DNA of 64,000 bases, from the NCBI RefSeq assembly GCF_019578655.1, contig NC_063265.1, forward strand, positions 4,684,501-4,748,500, written 5' to 3'. The position numbers and the translations under genes are program-made. Shown piece after piece: positions 1 to 13,745 of the stretch (the first letter of the stretch is position 1; every line of letters starts with the position of its first letter). This stretch comes from Ricinus communis (taxonomy: Eukaryota; Streptophyta; Magnoliopsida; Malpighiales; Euphorbiaceae). The notes beneath the pieces are model-generated. The model was not told where the DNA came from. It saw nothing but the letters and a program-made list of their open reading frames with translations, and did not search any database.

Positions 1-170
1 TGAGTAGAAAGGTAGATCAGATATCCTCAATTTGGGATATGAAAAAAATCAAAACTCAAACAAAAGTGACTATTATGTAACTCAAATTAAAATTAAGTAA
101 CTTTCATGAAACAATTATGATTCAAGTTTTGGGTTTGCTCTCACACTGAAACTCTAATCAAACCAACAAT

Positions 171-1125
171 ATGGAAGAGTATCTCTCCACCAAAAGTTGA
201 GATCTTTGTTTGGATGGCAGTTCTAGACAAATTAAACACCAGTGACCGTCTTTATAAGAAAGGCATTATTTCTTGTAACCTTAATTTGTGTCCTCTATGC
301 AACGATAAAGTTGAGGATATTCATCATCTGTTTTTGCATTGCAATGTTTCTTGGCGTTTTTGATGGAGGTTTTCTGAGTGGTAGAAATGCTACTTGTATC
401 CACCCAGTCCACTTTTGAATATATTTGATCAATGGACCTTCTTTGCAAAAGGAAAATTTCAGTCAAAATTTTGGACCTCTTTCTTCTTCTCTACTCTGTG
501 GTGTTTATGGATTTAGAGAAACAATATTATTTCCAACAATGGTACTCCTGATTGGATACAAATCTTTAACTTAATCATCATCAGATCGGCCTCTTGGATT
601 AAAGCGATGGATCCCTCCTTTCCTTATCGAGCCTGTCAGTTGGTTTTCTCCTCCAACGATGTAAGGCACTAGGAAAGTTCTAGTAATCATTCTGTTTGTA
701 TACCCTGGACAGCACTGCCAATTTCATTTGTTAAATGGAACATTCATCTAAAGGAAAACCAGGCCCTTCGGGAATCGGTGGTGTTTTACGCGGCAACAGT
801 GGTCTTTTTATTGGTATGTTTTCCTGGCCTTCAAGCCTTAGAGATTCAAATGAAGCTGAATTGTGTGCTATAGCAAAAGCAGTAGAGTTATCAGCCTCTC
901 ACCCAAATCTCAAAGGTAAGCCAATTATTGTTGAATCCGAATATTGTATAGCTATTGGATAGGCCAATAGGAATATCGCTAATGGTCAATGGAAACTCTG
1001 GAATATCCTTGATGATATTAAGGATAACAGTAACCTAATCCCATTCATCTCCTTCACTCGTATATCCAGAACTATTAACCGTACAGCATACACATTAGCA
1101 AAATTGGTTGCAACAAGGGTTAATT
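171..1125 (+). pseudogene. LINE ORF2 C-terminal remnant (zf-RVT plus RNase H)
   Basis: Decayed tail of a non-LTR retrotransposon. Around 185-365 the plus strand reads PPKVEIFVWMAVLDKL, then a CPLC...HHLFLHC pattern typical of the zinc-binding domain after plant LINE reverse transcriptases. From 735 to about 1120 an RNase H-like segment follows (GIGGVLRGNSG, SNEAELCAIAKAVEL, IIVESEY, then NRTAYTLAKL), broken by a TAG near 960. The upstream reverse transcriptase is absent from the window, and a stop also follows the zinc-binding part near 361. Assignment to LINE rather than a cellular RNase H-like gene rests on the order of the two domains. Confidence 0.7.
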
Positions 1126-1931
1126 TATTGAAACACATATATACAATATAGATATAATATAAATTATTTTTACAATTAAAAAAAATTAAACTAAAATTAT
1201 CTTACAAATATTTATATTATAATATAAATATTTTTTAATAAATATAAATTATATTAATAAATAATGAACATTTAATGTTTAAATAATATATTTCTGTATA
1301 TGTTTAATGAATATAAGTTAATCGATATTCAGTACCGAATTAACGAACTAAATTTAAAAAATATATATAAATGTGTCAGAATTTTAAGACGGATGTTACA
1401 TCTAATCGGAACACGGTAAGATATGATCTGGAATTCATGATATAAGGGCCCGTTACATATGCATTGGTGCAGTTACTAGATATAGGATCAATAATGAGGG
1501 TTGTATCAAATGGCTCTACTAAGACTTTGATTCAACCATTTGACTAGTTTACAATTTTCAACATAATTTTGATATATGAATATATAATGAAAGAAAATCT
1601 AAGAGGAAAATTTGGTACCATATCATTGTCGTTTTAAGAAATTTTAGAAAATTGTTGACAATATTATAATTAATATTATAATTAATATGTAAGTAGATAT
1701 GTCGGTTGCTTATGCGGGTAAGTTTGCTTGATATTGACTGATATAATAAATTAAAAACAAGAATATTTAATAGGTCTTAACACTAACTAACACGGCAAGG
1801 AAAGGAGAATTTTCATCTATATTTCATGACTTCTTGTGCTTGTCAATTTCCACACACCGTATAATAAGCCTAGGGGCTTAACATAACTAGCCTAATAATC
1901 CGCAATTTAATTAAATATTTTTCTTAATAAT

Positions 1932-1983
<52 letters not shown>

Positions 1984-3081
1984 TTAAGCTAAATTATTAT
2001 CTTTTATAGTAATTATATTAGTTAAATTTAATTTAAATTATTATATTTCTAACATAAATTAAATAATTAATAAAATATATATGTCAAATATTTCTATTGA
2101 TATTAATTTTTATATTAAATATAAATATAATAACTATCATATTTTGCGGTAATAGAGCTAGCTAGTTACGATTCACGATTCCAATTCTAGCCGGTTTCAG
2201 TTAATTTTTTAAAAAATAAAAAAGTTAATTAAAATAAATTATTTTATTTTATGAGTTAGAATTAAAATAAATAGTTCTGATTTCAACATAAGAGAAACCG
2301 ATCTTGAACCAGTCTTTTAGTTCTAAGCTAATACTAGTCCATTTTAACCAGTCCAGTCCCATTTATCCAATTTATAAATTATCGACTTAAATGCTGAAAT
2401 CTAATATAAATGATGTGAAAATCTATAAAATATAATAAAAAATTAAAAAAGGTTATACTTAAGCTCTAACTTTGTTGATAATATGAAATATGCATAAATA
2501 AATACAACTAATTATTCATTACTCATTGAATTTCAGTAATATAAAGTAAAATAAAATAAAATTAAAATATAGAAGCATAAAGAGAAAAAGTTAATATGAT
2601 TTAAGAAAAACTTCAATGGCTTCATACCTTCTAATTAAAATAATTTTTTTTTCTTTTTTAAAGCATTTGTAGATAGAAATCATTGGATATTATTAAATTA
2701 TACAATGTTTAGATTTTTTTAATTAATAAAAAAATAATTGAAGAAAATCAAAAGCTATAAATAAATGTGAATTTAAAAAAAGAATAAAAAATAATTAAAC
2801 TATAGAAAAAAAACACAAAACTTATTGATGAAATCAAATTAATAAATAAAAAATAAAAATAAAAAATAAATATATTAAAACAATATTTTATACTATACTA
2901 AGAATATCTTATAAAATAAACTATAATTAATTAATTATAAAAATTTAAATTTAAAAATATTATTAGAATTATAGATCGAAAAGAAATTATTTATTTATGA
3001 ATTAGTATTTATACAAAAGTGACAAATATCATATTTTAATAACCCTACATAGTAAGTATGAGTAAATCATTCTATTTGTTT

Positions 3082-3126
<45 letters not shown>

Positions 3127-4020
3127 TTCACCAATACAGTTTGTATTTTTGACTTAAGACACCTCTAGACTTCTATATTAACCAATTATACCTATGAATT
3201 TTAATTCTTAACCAATCTCACCACTGAATTTTCATTTTATCGTTCAATCCCGTTTATCTAGTGGCAGCACAGAGAAAAGCATGGTCATAAACTATGAGAG
3301 GCATGTGAAGTCATTTAACTGAGCTTATATGGAAATCCAACTTTCTCTCTCTTTGTATTGTTGAAGCTCTCTCTCTTTCTGATACTTAGTTTACAAATGA
3401 CTTTCTCTCTCCTTTATCTCTCAGAAGTCGATTGCTTTCAAACTTGTTTCCATTTTCTGGCTGGAAGGTAACTTCTTTTACGATTTCTTTCTTTCGATTG
3501 CTTCTTGTGGTGTTGACATGGATGCAACAATTTATAATTCCAATGTGACATTGTCGAAGTTTTACGAGTTTGAAAACATCATGAAATAATGCAAATTCAA
3601 GGAGCAAAGATTTACAGTGGTAGGAATTATGGGGTAATTTGATATTAAACTTGTCAATTGGTTATGTTTATTTGTTTAATTATGGTTTGGTAATTTATTT
3701 ATTTTTTAAATATACAGAACCTGGAGGCTGGCAATTTTTTCACATGATTTGATTCTGTCATAGTTGAGCAACCAAGACATATAATTTTAGGACTGATGAG
3801 GAGGATTAGGGAATTTGAGATTGAGCGAGATAGACAAGAGCAAAGGCCAAGTTAGTGAAGAAAGTGGCGTTTGTTATTAATCTTGTGTGATTTTATTTTA
3901 TTGTTATTTCGTAGAATGTCAACTGGTTATGGACTATACGATAAAGAGATAGTCATCTCTCTGCACTTGCCATAACGGTCTTTGCCACTTGAATTAGGCC
4001 TCAATGATATTTGCTAGTCA
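1126..4020. other. AT-rich spacer
   Basis: No supportable gene. It holds two (AT)n microsatellites (about 1937-1981 and 3084-3121) and long AT-only stretches. A CT-rich, slightly less AT-biased piece lies at about 3340-3500, but reading frames there are short and unrecognisable. Confidence 0.6.
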
Positions 4021-4044
4021 TTTCCAAGCCATGTTCAGTTGGCA

Positions 4045-4616
4045 TCTAAAAATCAAATGAAGCTGAACTGCTAGAAATTCTTAAAAGTCCTTGAGTTATT
4101 GAAACCTAAAGAACATTAGCAAGCAGGTCCTGATTGAATCAGACTCACAAAACGTTGTTGGTTGGGTCAACGGTAATGTTTAGAATTCTCCTTGGAGACT
4201 TTGGGATGTGATCCATAAGATAAAAATTCTTTCTTCTTTGTGTTATTCCTTTTCTTTATCACATGTCTTTAGAGAAGTTAATCATACAGCTGATCACTTG
4301 AGAAATTTAGACTTGTCTCTCTAGTCAGAGATCCATGGTCGTGTTATCAGTGTCCTCACAAGCTGCTCAGACTATTCTCCTTCATTGTGCTCTGCTCCTT
4401 ATATTATTTTTCGTTATGGGCCGTTCCTTTTAAGTTGACAGATTTTTCCCTCGCACCAATTATGCTTATTTCTTGTAGGTACGTAACTCACAGTTGATCC
4501 CATTATCATTCTCTATGGATCGATTTTATATTATATATTAAAGTATGATGTTCATATAATCTTTCTCCCGCTTGACATGTGCTAATTATTTCTCTGCCTA
4601 AAAAAAAAAAAAAAGG
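4045..4616 (+). pseudogene. second LINE 3' remnant with poly-A tail
   Basis: A second RNase H-like remnant: SNEAELLEI, VLIESDSQNVVGWVNG, then a stop, and SLSHVFREVNHTADHL, the usual end of plant LINE RNase H domains. An A-tract at about 4602-4615 fits the 3' poly-A of a LINE. Stops and indels make it non-functional. It resembles the remnant at 735-1125 in domain but is diverged in sequence, so it is probably a separate insertion. Confidence 0.6.
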
Positions 4617-5384
4617 AAAAGTTATAGTCATAAATAAAAAGATAGAACATTAATTAAGAAAAATGAAGGAATCTTTACTAATTTCTTATTTTATATAAAT
4701 ATTTTCATAGTGATTTTATTCTTAATTTAAGTAAATCTCTCTCTGTCAATAATTATTCTTAATGCTAGAACATCATTTCATTTCGTCTTATGAAAAAAAA
4801 AAAAAAAAAGGAAAGTGAAAAACAAAATAACTGTTCTTCGCCTTCTTTTTAATTCTTTTATAAATAATTGCTTCTCGGATTAAGGCTGTCGATGTGTTGG
4901 GCCACTTAATTTATTGGTTTTGACCCCTCTCCAATGCACTCATAACAATTTAAAATAAGTTTGTTATTTTCTTAAATATTATTTTTTTTTTGAACTTTCT
5001 ATAATGTCGAAAGAGATTTTGAGCGATACATAATTAAATATAGTGTTACCACTATACACCAACCACGGAGAGATCTTTAGTAATTTTACTTTTAAAAGTG
5101 AATTTTATTTTATTAATAAATATCATTAAATAATGAATCACAGATCCACCATTAAAATAGAAACAAAAATATAAAAAGACTTGAAGTAACGGCAGAAAGA
5201 CCCTACAACCATATATGTAATGTTTGTTGTCTTTAAACTTTTTTTTAATTCTTTTGCGATATTTGAGACTTAAAAACTGGTCTTTTATCTGGATTGGGCT
5301 TTTATATGCACAGGTATCACATTGAAGAAAAATTGGACCAAGTCTATTGCTATGTTACTATTAGTTATTATTCCAGCGCTCTGT

Positions 5385-5870
5385 TATTATTTTATTTAAA
5401 ATTAAATTTATAATTTTTCATATTTAATATTTATTTATCATATTTTAAAAATAATAGTAAATAAAATATTTTCATATTTTTATATTTTATATTTTAAAAT
5501 TTTACTAATATACAGATTATTTTAAAAATATTTAATAATTAATTTTAATATTAAATATTATACTACAAATATTATTAATATTGTAATTTTTAAAATTAAA
5601 AATTAATATATAATTAAAACAATTTTATAATTATTATTTCACTAAAAAATTAATTTGACAGTTAATATAATATTAAAATATAATTAATATGTTATTTTTT
5701 ATGATAGAATTAAAATTATTATCTAATTAGAGAATAATTTTTGAAAACTTAATTTATTAATTTATAAATATTAAAAATTAATTAACTTACTATTTTTTAA
5801 AATTAACATAAGTGTTTAATTAAAAATTATAGACAATATATAAAAGAAAATTAAATATTAAGTATAGGAT
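5385..5870. repeat. AT-rich dispersed repeat, copy 1
   Basis: Shares recognisable blocks with 6300-6830 and 13100-13640, including runs like TTAATATAATATTAAAATATAA and ATGATAGAATTAAAATTATT followed by ATCTAATTAGAGAA. No coding content. Family unknown; it could be a degraded Helitron or other non-autonomous element. Confidence 0.45.
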
Positions 5871-6294
5871 TAATTTTTGAATCCCGGCGAGCATGAATAG
5901 AAAGGGTGTTCAAATGCAGAAAAATATAAAGTTTGGAGGGCCTATCTATTTGGATTAAATAATATTATTTTTATTAAAATTTATCAATAATAATTTGATT
6001 TAAATTAATTTTATATATTTAGTTTTTTATCATTCATAATAAATAATTATTATTTTAAGAAAAAGTTTTGAATTCGATATCTCAATTCCGACAGTAAACG
6101 AAAGTGTGATAGTTCATTTTTAATCATTTTAACCAAATTCCTAAATTTCATTGTAAAAAAGATTCATCAACAATAGAACTTTAGTCCTCCACATATTTTG
6201 CATATGATATAATTTCCGTGAATATTCTTATTTAGTTAACTATACCATTTAATCCTAACTAGAATATTATAACAACCTTAATTTATATATTACT

Positions 6295-6830
6295 AGTCAT
6301 TTATTTATGTGTCGCACGACTGTTGTAATTATTTTTATAAAATTAAATTTATAAATAAAATTTTTAATTTTTAATATCTAGTATAATTTTTAAAAATATC
6401 AATAAATTAATATTTTATAATGTAATAATATAAAAATTATTCTAAAAATAAATATAATTGATTTTAGTATTATAATACCTTCAACATAATTGATATTATT
6501 ATTATTTTAAATTAAAAATTATATTTTGTGAATATAATATTAAAATATAATTTAGAATTCTATCTCTTATGATTAAATTAGAATCATTATCTAATTAAAA
6601 ATTAATTATTAATTAATTAATATTAAAATATAATTAATATGCTATTTGTTATGATAGAATTAAAATCATTGTCTAATTAGAAAATTAATTTATTAATTAA
6701 TATAATATTAAAATATAATTAGTATAATATTTCTTAATAATATAATCATTGTTTAATTAGAGATATAACTTATTAATTAATTAATATAAAAAATTATAAA
6801 ATTATATATAAATTTAAATTTTATGAGCAA
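6295..6830. repeat. AT-rich dispersed repeat, copy 2
   Basis: Best preserved of the three copies. It opens with an ACTAGT...GTGTCGCACGAC block near 6292-6322, a kind of leader I associate with some plant Helitron-like repeats, then repeats the ATAATATTAAAATATAATT and TAGAATTAAAATCATT blocks, the latter more than once. Ends are not defined. Confidence 0.45.
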
Positions 6831-6920
6831 AAAATAAGCACATATATCAAAATAAAAATTTTAAAAGTCAAAATATAAACATATATGTAAAAAAAATTAT
6901 CTTTCAAAAATTAATTGCAT

Positions 6921-6952
<32 letters not shown>

Positions 6953-9024
6953 CTAATGATGAAGTTCAAATAACTTAATATAAACTTTTACAAAAATTAA
7001 AAATAAAAATCATAAAAAATATGATACTTCCAATCTTATTTTATTGATATATTAATTTATGTATTCATTATTATTATAATACGCTATTAATAGAATTATT
7101 ATTATTTAATATTAATATTTTAATTTTATATTAATAACTTATACGTGTAACATATATGACGATTAGTACTAATATATATATGTATGTATGTCGCTTTGTA
7201 CAATATTAATGAGGAAACCGATTATTTGCACTTCTCTTTTAGATTTTAGTGGTATGAGTGCCTCTTTAGGCTTTTAGAAGCTCATCCCTCTATGGGTAAT
7301 AGAACTTCATACACTATACCACAATCATCCAACACATACTCGTCATCTTCATCGAAATGCCCAACTATAATCAACCTTTTTCTAACTTTATCCCCCTCAT
7401 CTCTATCAATACTACGATTGAAATAGTTCCTCAAACTACTTATTATGGCACTTTCAATTCCATGCACTTCTCATTGGCTATGATCTCATAGGTTGGTTGA
7501 TGGAACACACCTTTTATCTTCATCACAAACTCACTGCTACTAATATCACAATCCAAATCGGAGAAACATGACCAACACTAGAAAATTAGTAAGTATAAAA
7601 TTACCGAAATTAGTATGGATATATCTGAATACATGTATTATGTATAATATTTAAAATTTCAATATATGTCTTCATTTATATACTAAAATCGATGACTGAT
7701 TGACATATATTTATTAGTTTTAAATATTAAAATATATATCAATCATCTAACTTTAAAATGCAAAACACTTATATCTATGTGTCATTCTTCTATTACTTAG
7801 TTGTAGTGTGTATATAAAGTGAAGATAAAAATAATTATTGCTAGGTAACTTATTATGTAAATGTGGAAGTTTAACTCTATCGCCAAAAATATGTCCAAGA
7901 TACAACGTCATCAAGGGTTAGTATTCTCATCTTAAACAATTATGCTATAGAAACCGTCTTTTTACATGGCTAAAATTAGTTGAATGATAGTTAATTTACA
8001 CCCTTTTTTGTTGGCTTTTGGTATACATGTATCAAGATTTTATTTGAAGCATGTCGGGTAACACCTTTAAAAATAATAAAATATCATTTCAAGAATTTTA
8101 AACACAATTACATATTTAAAATTTAAATTTGAAAATTTAATTAAATTATACAAAATTTTGACAATCTTGTCCACACGCTCTTAGATAATAAGCTAATAAA
8201 AATAGATACACCCAAGTGAGTTTTCTATTTTACCAATTTCATAAAAGAATGTTTAAGGCTATTATATAATTTTATACTCTATATTGCAAAAAATACTATA
8301 AGTCCTTGAGTTAGCTTATTTCTCAGCAGAGGCATATATGCAGCTCTCAATTATTCATTTATCAACAAATGATCAATTTTGTACTCATAATGCAACTATG
8401 CAAGAGCTAAGCAAAAGGAAATTGTAGCCAGCACTATCAGAATTTGAACCTCAATATAGTCAGATAGTATTAAACAATTGAGCCGACCACAAACAAGTGC
8501 ATACAAAACAACAAGACGGTTTTGCCAACTGGGCAGTGCTTGAGACAATCATAAAACGACGGTATTCGCCTACCGTAGAACAATGACTGATCAGGTCAGA
8601 AGATGCTGAATTTTGCTGGGCTTTGTGGTCACTGGTGGGGTTTACTACTAGTACAAGTTATGAATCCTCGCTTGCCAGTTCCCATACCTCATCTACTGTT
8701 GATGTTGACATGGCACGTTACAATTGGCTGTAGATTGTATTGAAAGATGAAAAGAAAGAAGAACTTCGAGGCATATGCACTTGGTTTTAAAGGATGAGTT
8801 AATGTCTCGGTTCTAGAAGCAGGCAACCTATTGTCTGCGCATGTTTCGTCCTCGTTTCTAGTAGCTAGTTGCTCCTTATTTTGATTTCTATTTCTTCAGC
8901 AATTTAAAATATGTAGCCTGATGCACGTACTTATTTGTTTATTGATTTGTTAGTTTAGTTGTGATAAAGTAGTATAAGTATTTAGTACTTGTTTACTTGG
9001 AGCAGCAACCGTATCGTATCAAAC

Positions 9025-9224
9025 ATGGCAACAGAAACAGAGATTTGCAGCAGAAAGCAAAGATGGTCTCTCATGGGCATGACTGCACTTGTCACCGGTG
9101 GAACCAGGGGCATTGGGTAACTTCTTCTTCCCTTTCTTACTTTTTTTTATTTGGGGGTTAATTAAGCTCTGATCAGGGTTCAGACTGAACCCTCGTAGCC
9201 CTGGAGTATAGTTCCTTTCTATTG

Positions 9225-9266
<42 letters not shown>

Positions 9267-11762
9267 GATTAACTGGGTTCTAATCAGGCTTCGAACTTGA
9301 ACTTTTCACATCCCTGGATTATTGTTCCTTTTTATTGCTTTTCTTTCGCGTTAAAATGTTCCATTAATGTTACTATTACTGCTTGCCTATTGAGTTAGTA
9401 ATGTGTTTGTAAACTAGATATGCCATTGTAGAAGAACTAGCAGGATTTGGAGCAAGGGTGCACACCTGCTCCCGTAACGAGAAGGATATAAATGACAGGG
9501 TACAAGAATGGGAGAGTAAAGGGTTCACAGTAAGCGGCTCAGTTTGTGATCTCAGTTGTAAAGATCAAAGAGAGAAGCTGATTGACACAATCTCCTCTAT
9601 TTTTGATGGAAAGCTTAATATCCTTGTAAGTACTTTAGACCCTAACATGTATTTATTAGTACTCTATTCTTCTGAAGTAAGGTTGCTCCTGTAGGATGCT
9701 CAATTTCTTCATATGATGCCTATTCCCATATATACGGTAGCAAGAAAAAGAATCCAGCAAAAACATTATATAGCAGAGTATTTAACGTTATTTTCTGAAT
9801 AAGGCATGAAACCTGTTTCATGAAGGATCACTTTTTCTTAAGATATTAAAATTATTTACAATTTTGAATATTCAGTTTGAGCGGTTATTTGGATTGGTTT
9901 ATTATCAGAGAAAAAGTGGACAAGAACAATAAGACAACTCAGCATATCAGGAAAACATGGAAAGACTGCTATTTAAGTTGATAACTTAAACTATCTTTTT
10001 GCCACAATTTAAAATAATGAAGAGTGAAGGGACATAGTGGAGAAACTCACATGATGTGCCAAATTTTTCTAAAAGAAAAATATTATAGTAATTAATGGAA
10101 CTAAACTTGATGAGCCCTCACCTGATTTTAGTTCATCCCTGATTTTATTTTATTTTTTATATATAGTTTCAAACTTCAGCTTGAGTACTCAAGCTCAGAT
10201 ACAACTCTTTTCCAATTTTCCCGTTATTTCATGTCTCTTCCATTATGATTTTCCGAGATCAATATATGGAGTCTCTGACGTGGATGGACATGTTTTTACA
10301 AAGATTCAGCTGATTTATGCAAGATGTGCACCTTGGGCTAAAAGTTGCTGAATTTATGGCCTACGAAATCTTTTTCTTTTATCCAAATATTTTTACTTGC
10401 TGTAAAACAAAGATGTACAACGTTGTCTGAGATTGCATTTCTATTTACTTTTTAACTTAAATGTGGACTTTCTAAATCTAATTCTTGTTGCATCAGGTGA
10501 ACAATGCAGGAATATTGAAGCTAAAAGATTGTTTAAGCTATACTCATGAAGACTACACGAGCGTAATGAGCACCAATTTTGAGGCCCCTTATCATCTTAG
10601 TCAACTAGCACATCCCCTCTTGAAAGCATCAGGAAATGGAAGTATTGTCTTTATATCCTCAGTTGCTGGGGTAGTTGCTTTGCCTATGATATCTGTATAC
10701 GCGGCAACAAAAGGTACATACAGTAGAGCTACACTAGAATTTGTTTAGTAAATCATAAATCGTTGCTTGCTAAACACTGCTTTGATGTTTTATAGAAAAA
10801 ATAATTTACATTATTTCCTCTTTTTCAGGAGCAATCAACCAATTGACCAAGAACTTGGCTTGTGAATGGGCAAAAGACAACATCCGCACTAATACTGTTG
10901 CACCTGGGGGTACCAAAACCACAATCACGCACCAGCCTGTAAGATATTCTTCCCTTTTATCATGTCCATGGTTGTTCTTTGTTTCTTTGTTTGTCTTGAA
11001 ATATATTTTATAGGACATTTATTGAGGCTAACACTGTAGACTCTTTAATGTCATTGATTTAGTCAGTTCTATTGGTGTGAATTCTAGCTAAGTTTAAAAG
11101 AGAATGTGCATGTAGTGGATATAATTTTTAAAACAAATCACAGCCTCGTAGCGATAATAATTTTAAGAAAAAATTAATGACTAATATATAGAACACTTAA
11201 AAGATAACACTCCTCCAAGCTATTGCTTATCTCCAGCTTCATTTGATGCTTCAGGCAATATGTTTTGCGTTTTTGCCAATATGTTTTGCTGTTCTTTTTT
11301 TGTCAGCTTAGGCATAGAAACTTGTTTGCCTCTTAGGCTTATGTATATATATATATATATATGTTAAAATATCATATTGGCAGCTAATAATAAAATATAT
11401 ATCAGATCATCAGTCTATTACATTTGACTATGTTTGACGAGCATCAATGTGGATATAGCTAACAAATTTTACAAAGGATCTAAGGGTTACAAATTTGGAC
11501 AGAACTTTTGATTTTTTTTGGGTTTAAGTTTCTGCAATTTTGTATAACTAGTTCAATTGAAATTTTTGGGCAGGATCCTCGTGTTTTAAAGGCATATGAT
11601 GGGCAATTAGCTCAAATTCCAATAAGCCGAATTGCAGAGCCTGACGAGGTTTCATCGCTAGTTGCATTCCTTTGCCTTCCCGCTGCTTCATACATCACCG
11701 GGCAGATTATTTGTGTAGATGGAGGATTCACAGCCAATGGCTTTTTGCCTCTTTCTAAATAA
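9025..11762 (+). CDS. tropinone reductase-like short-chain dehydrogenase (SDR), intact
   Basis: NAD(P)H-dependent SDR of the plant tropinone-reductase-like family; the natural substrate cannot be read from sequence. Five exons by GT/AG sites and phase: 9025-9116, 9418-9625, 10497-10713, 10829-10938, 11574-11762, giving about 271 residues, normal for the family. Visible motifs are the cofactor-binding TGGTRGIG near residue 25, the NNAG structural motif at the start of exon 3, catalytic Ser in FISSVAG, and Tyr and Lys in VYAATKG. The C-terminal ASYITGQ...VDGG block is complete. The start ATG sits in AACATGGC and lacks any transit peptide, so the protein is probably cytosolic. Intron 1 has a (TC)n tract and intron 4 an (AT)n tract. 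It is the only intact member of the three-copy array. Many family members lack tropinone activity, so the name denotes homology only. Confidence 0.9.
9228..9263 (+). repeat. (TC)n microsatellite in intron 1 of SDR copy 1
   Basis: Perfect CT dinucleotide tract of about 18 units inside the first intron. Confidence 0.9.
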
Positions 11763-12349
11763 CATCTTTTCTCTTTCTTTTAATCCAATCCCCATGAACC
11801 CAAAAAGAAAGGAAAAGGAAAAGAAGTTCCAAAGTGTTGAGCTCCTGTTACACTCTATCCTTCACTTTTTATTCTTGCATGTTTGCGTGGTTTGTGAAGA
11901 ATTTAAAATCTAGGGAGAATTTGGCACTTGCATATAATTGTAGGATGCAATACATGTTGCAACACATTAAATATAAGAGGTAATTACAATTTGCTCTTGT
12001 ATTTTTCCATATTATATTAATTATCCTCTAATACTTAAAGAATATTTTTTTTAATTTTTTGTTTTATGAATTTTTACTAAAAATTAATTCTATCAGAATT
12101 TCTGTTAAACAATTGTTAACTAGGTTTGGTTATACTATTTACTCTTGATCTTTAGTGTGATATATAAATTTTTTTTATAATTTATTTATTATACTAGAAT
12201 TCTTTAGTCTAATTTATGTGGAAAAATTAATTTTAATATTTGTACAAAAATAATCAACTAGTATTCTTCAATTATTTTAATTTTAATATATATGTACTCA
12301 ATCTCTGCATGAATATATGAAAAAAAAGGAGATCCATCTTCTATACAAG

Positions 12350-12530
12350 TTGTCATGGTATCGGAGCCTATCACTCCTCGACAGACTTATCTACCTTTTG
12401 TTTAACAACTGTGAAAGATTCAGAAACCTCATATATCCTTCTGGAGAATAACAATCCAACCCTACTCTCACTAAATTAACTACAACAATAACTGAAATAT
12501 TGAACAGACAAAGCAACTATAAAAATTTCT
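12350..12530 (+). mobile_element. copia-like primer-binding-site and gag scrap
   Basis: TCATGGTATCGGAGCCTATC near 12353 is close to the TGGTATCAGAGC primer-binding site (initiator Met tRNA) used by plant copia elements. It is followed by a short peptide resembling the start of a gag region (ENNNPTLLSLN). No LTR or further coding sequence is recognisable. Confidence 0.4.
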
Positions 12531-13099
12531 ATTATTTTTATTAACTCACTAATTTTTATACTAATAAGTAAAATTGGCTTACCACATCATTTTTCTCATT
12601 ATAAAATTTAAAAAATTATTATCAAAAAATATTCTTAAAAATAAATTGAAATCATATATTTTTATTTTAAAATTTTAAAATAATTGAATAAAACGATTAA
12701 ATAATATAAAATTAATAATTAGGCATATATATATATTTATATATTTTATTTCAGTTGAAATATATAATCAAATTAAGATTTATTTTTTTATCATAAATTA
12801 CTTCACTAAATATGATTTAAAAATTATAATATGATTTAAAATTAAAATTTATTCAGTTGATTAACCAATTTCAGATATATTTATATCATGATATTAAAAA
12901 AATCTCATCTTTTTCTTTTGTTATTTATTTTTTTCTTTACTGAATTTTGCACTCACCTTTTTTTTAATATTTTAGATATCTTTTTGCTGCGTTATTTGAA
13001 GCATTGTTTTCGCTTCTACTCATTTCATATCGGTTTTAAGGAAAGTTAGCCATGGAAATTTTATTTATTATTAATTATTTATACGTTCATTTCTCAGAG

Positions 13100-13640
13100 G
13101 TAATTTATACAATTTAATAAAAATTAAATTTTAATATATTAATTTATAAAAATTTAGAAAATAATAGTAAACTAACTATTTATAAGTGTTTTTAATTTTT
13201 TAAAATTTTAAAATTTTATTAATGTAATAATATAAAAATAATTTTAAAAATAATTAATTAATCAATTTTAATATTATATAAATTAATTAATTAATATAAT
13301 TGTTAATACTATTTTTAAAATAAAAATTCATTATATAATTAAAAAGATAATTTATTATTAAATATAATATTAAAAATATAATTTTTAAATCTTATTATCT
13401 AAAATTAGAATTATTATCTAATTACAAAACTAATTTATTAATTAATATAATATTAAAGTATAATAAATATATTAATTTTTGAAGTAAAATGAGTATCATT
13501 AGATTAAAAAATTATTTATTAGTTATTAATATATTATTTCTTATTATTAGAATATTAGGAATGAAATTTATGAATAAATAAATTAATAATATAATTATAT
13601 AAAAATTTAAATTATATGTGTCAAAAGTAAGTATACATAT
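13100..13640. repeat. AT-rich dispersed repeat, copy 3
   Basis: Shares the TAATGTAATAATATAAAAA block and the AATATAATATTAAA and ATTATCTAATTA blocks with the copies at 5385 and 6295. Non-coding; ends unclear. Confidence 0.4.
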
Positions 13641-13701
13641 CAAAATAAGAATTTTATGTCTTAAAAATTAAATATATATGGTCAAAAATTAAATTTCAGA
13701 A

Positions 13702-13745
<44 letters not shown>

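Larger units (their letters stand above)
4617..9024. other. AT-rich spacer upstream of SDR copy 1
   Basis: No convincing gene. It contains two copies of an AT-rich dispersed repeat (listed separately), an (AT)n tract near 6927-6952 and a 61-codon minus-strand reading frame near 7282-7467 that I do not recognise. The last 500 bases before 9025 are less AT-biased and presumably hold the promoter of the first SDR gene; I saw no decisive promoter element. Confidence 0.5.

Noticed and set aside
7282..7467. 61-codon minus-strand frame with acidic and basic residues
   Set aside because: Short, no recognisable family, no splice or promoter support.
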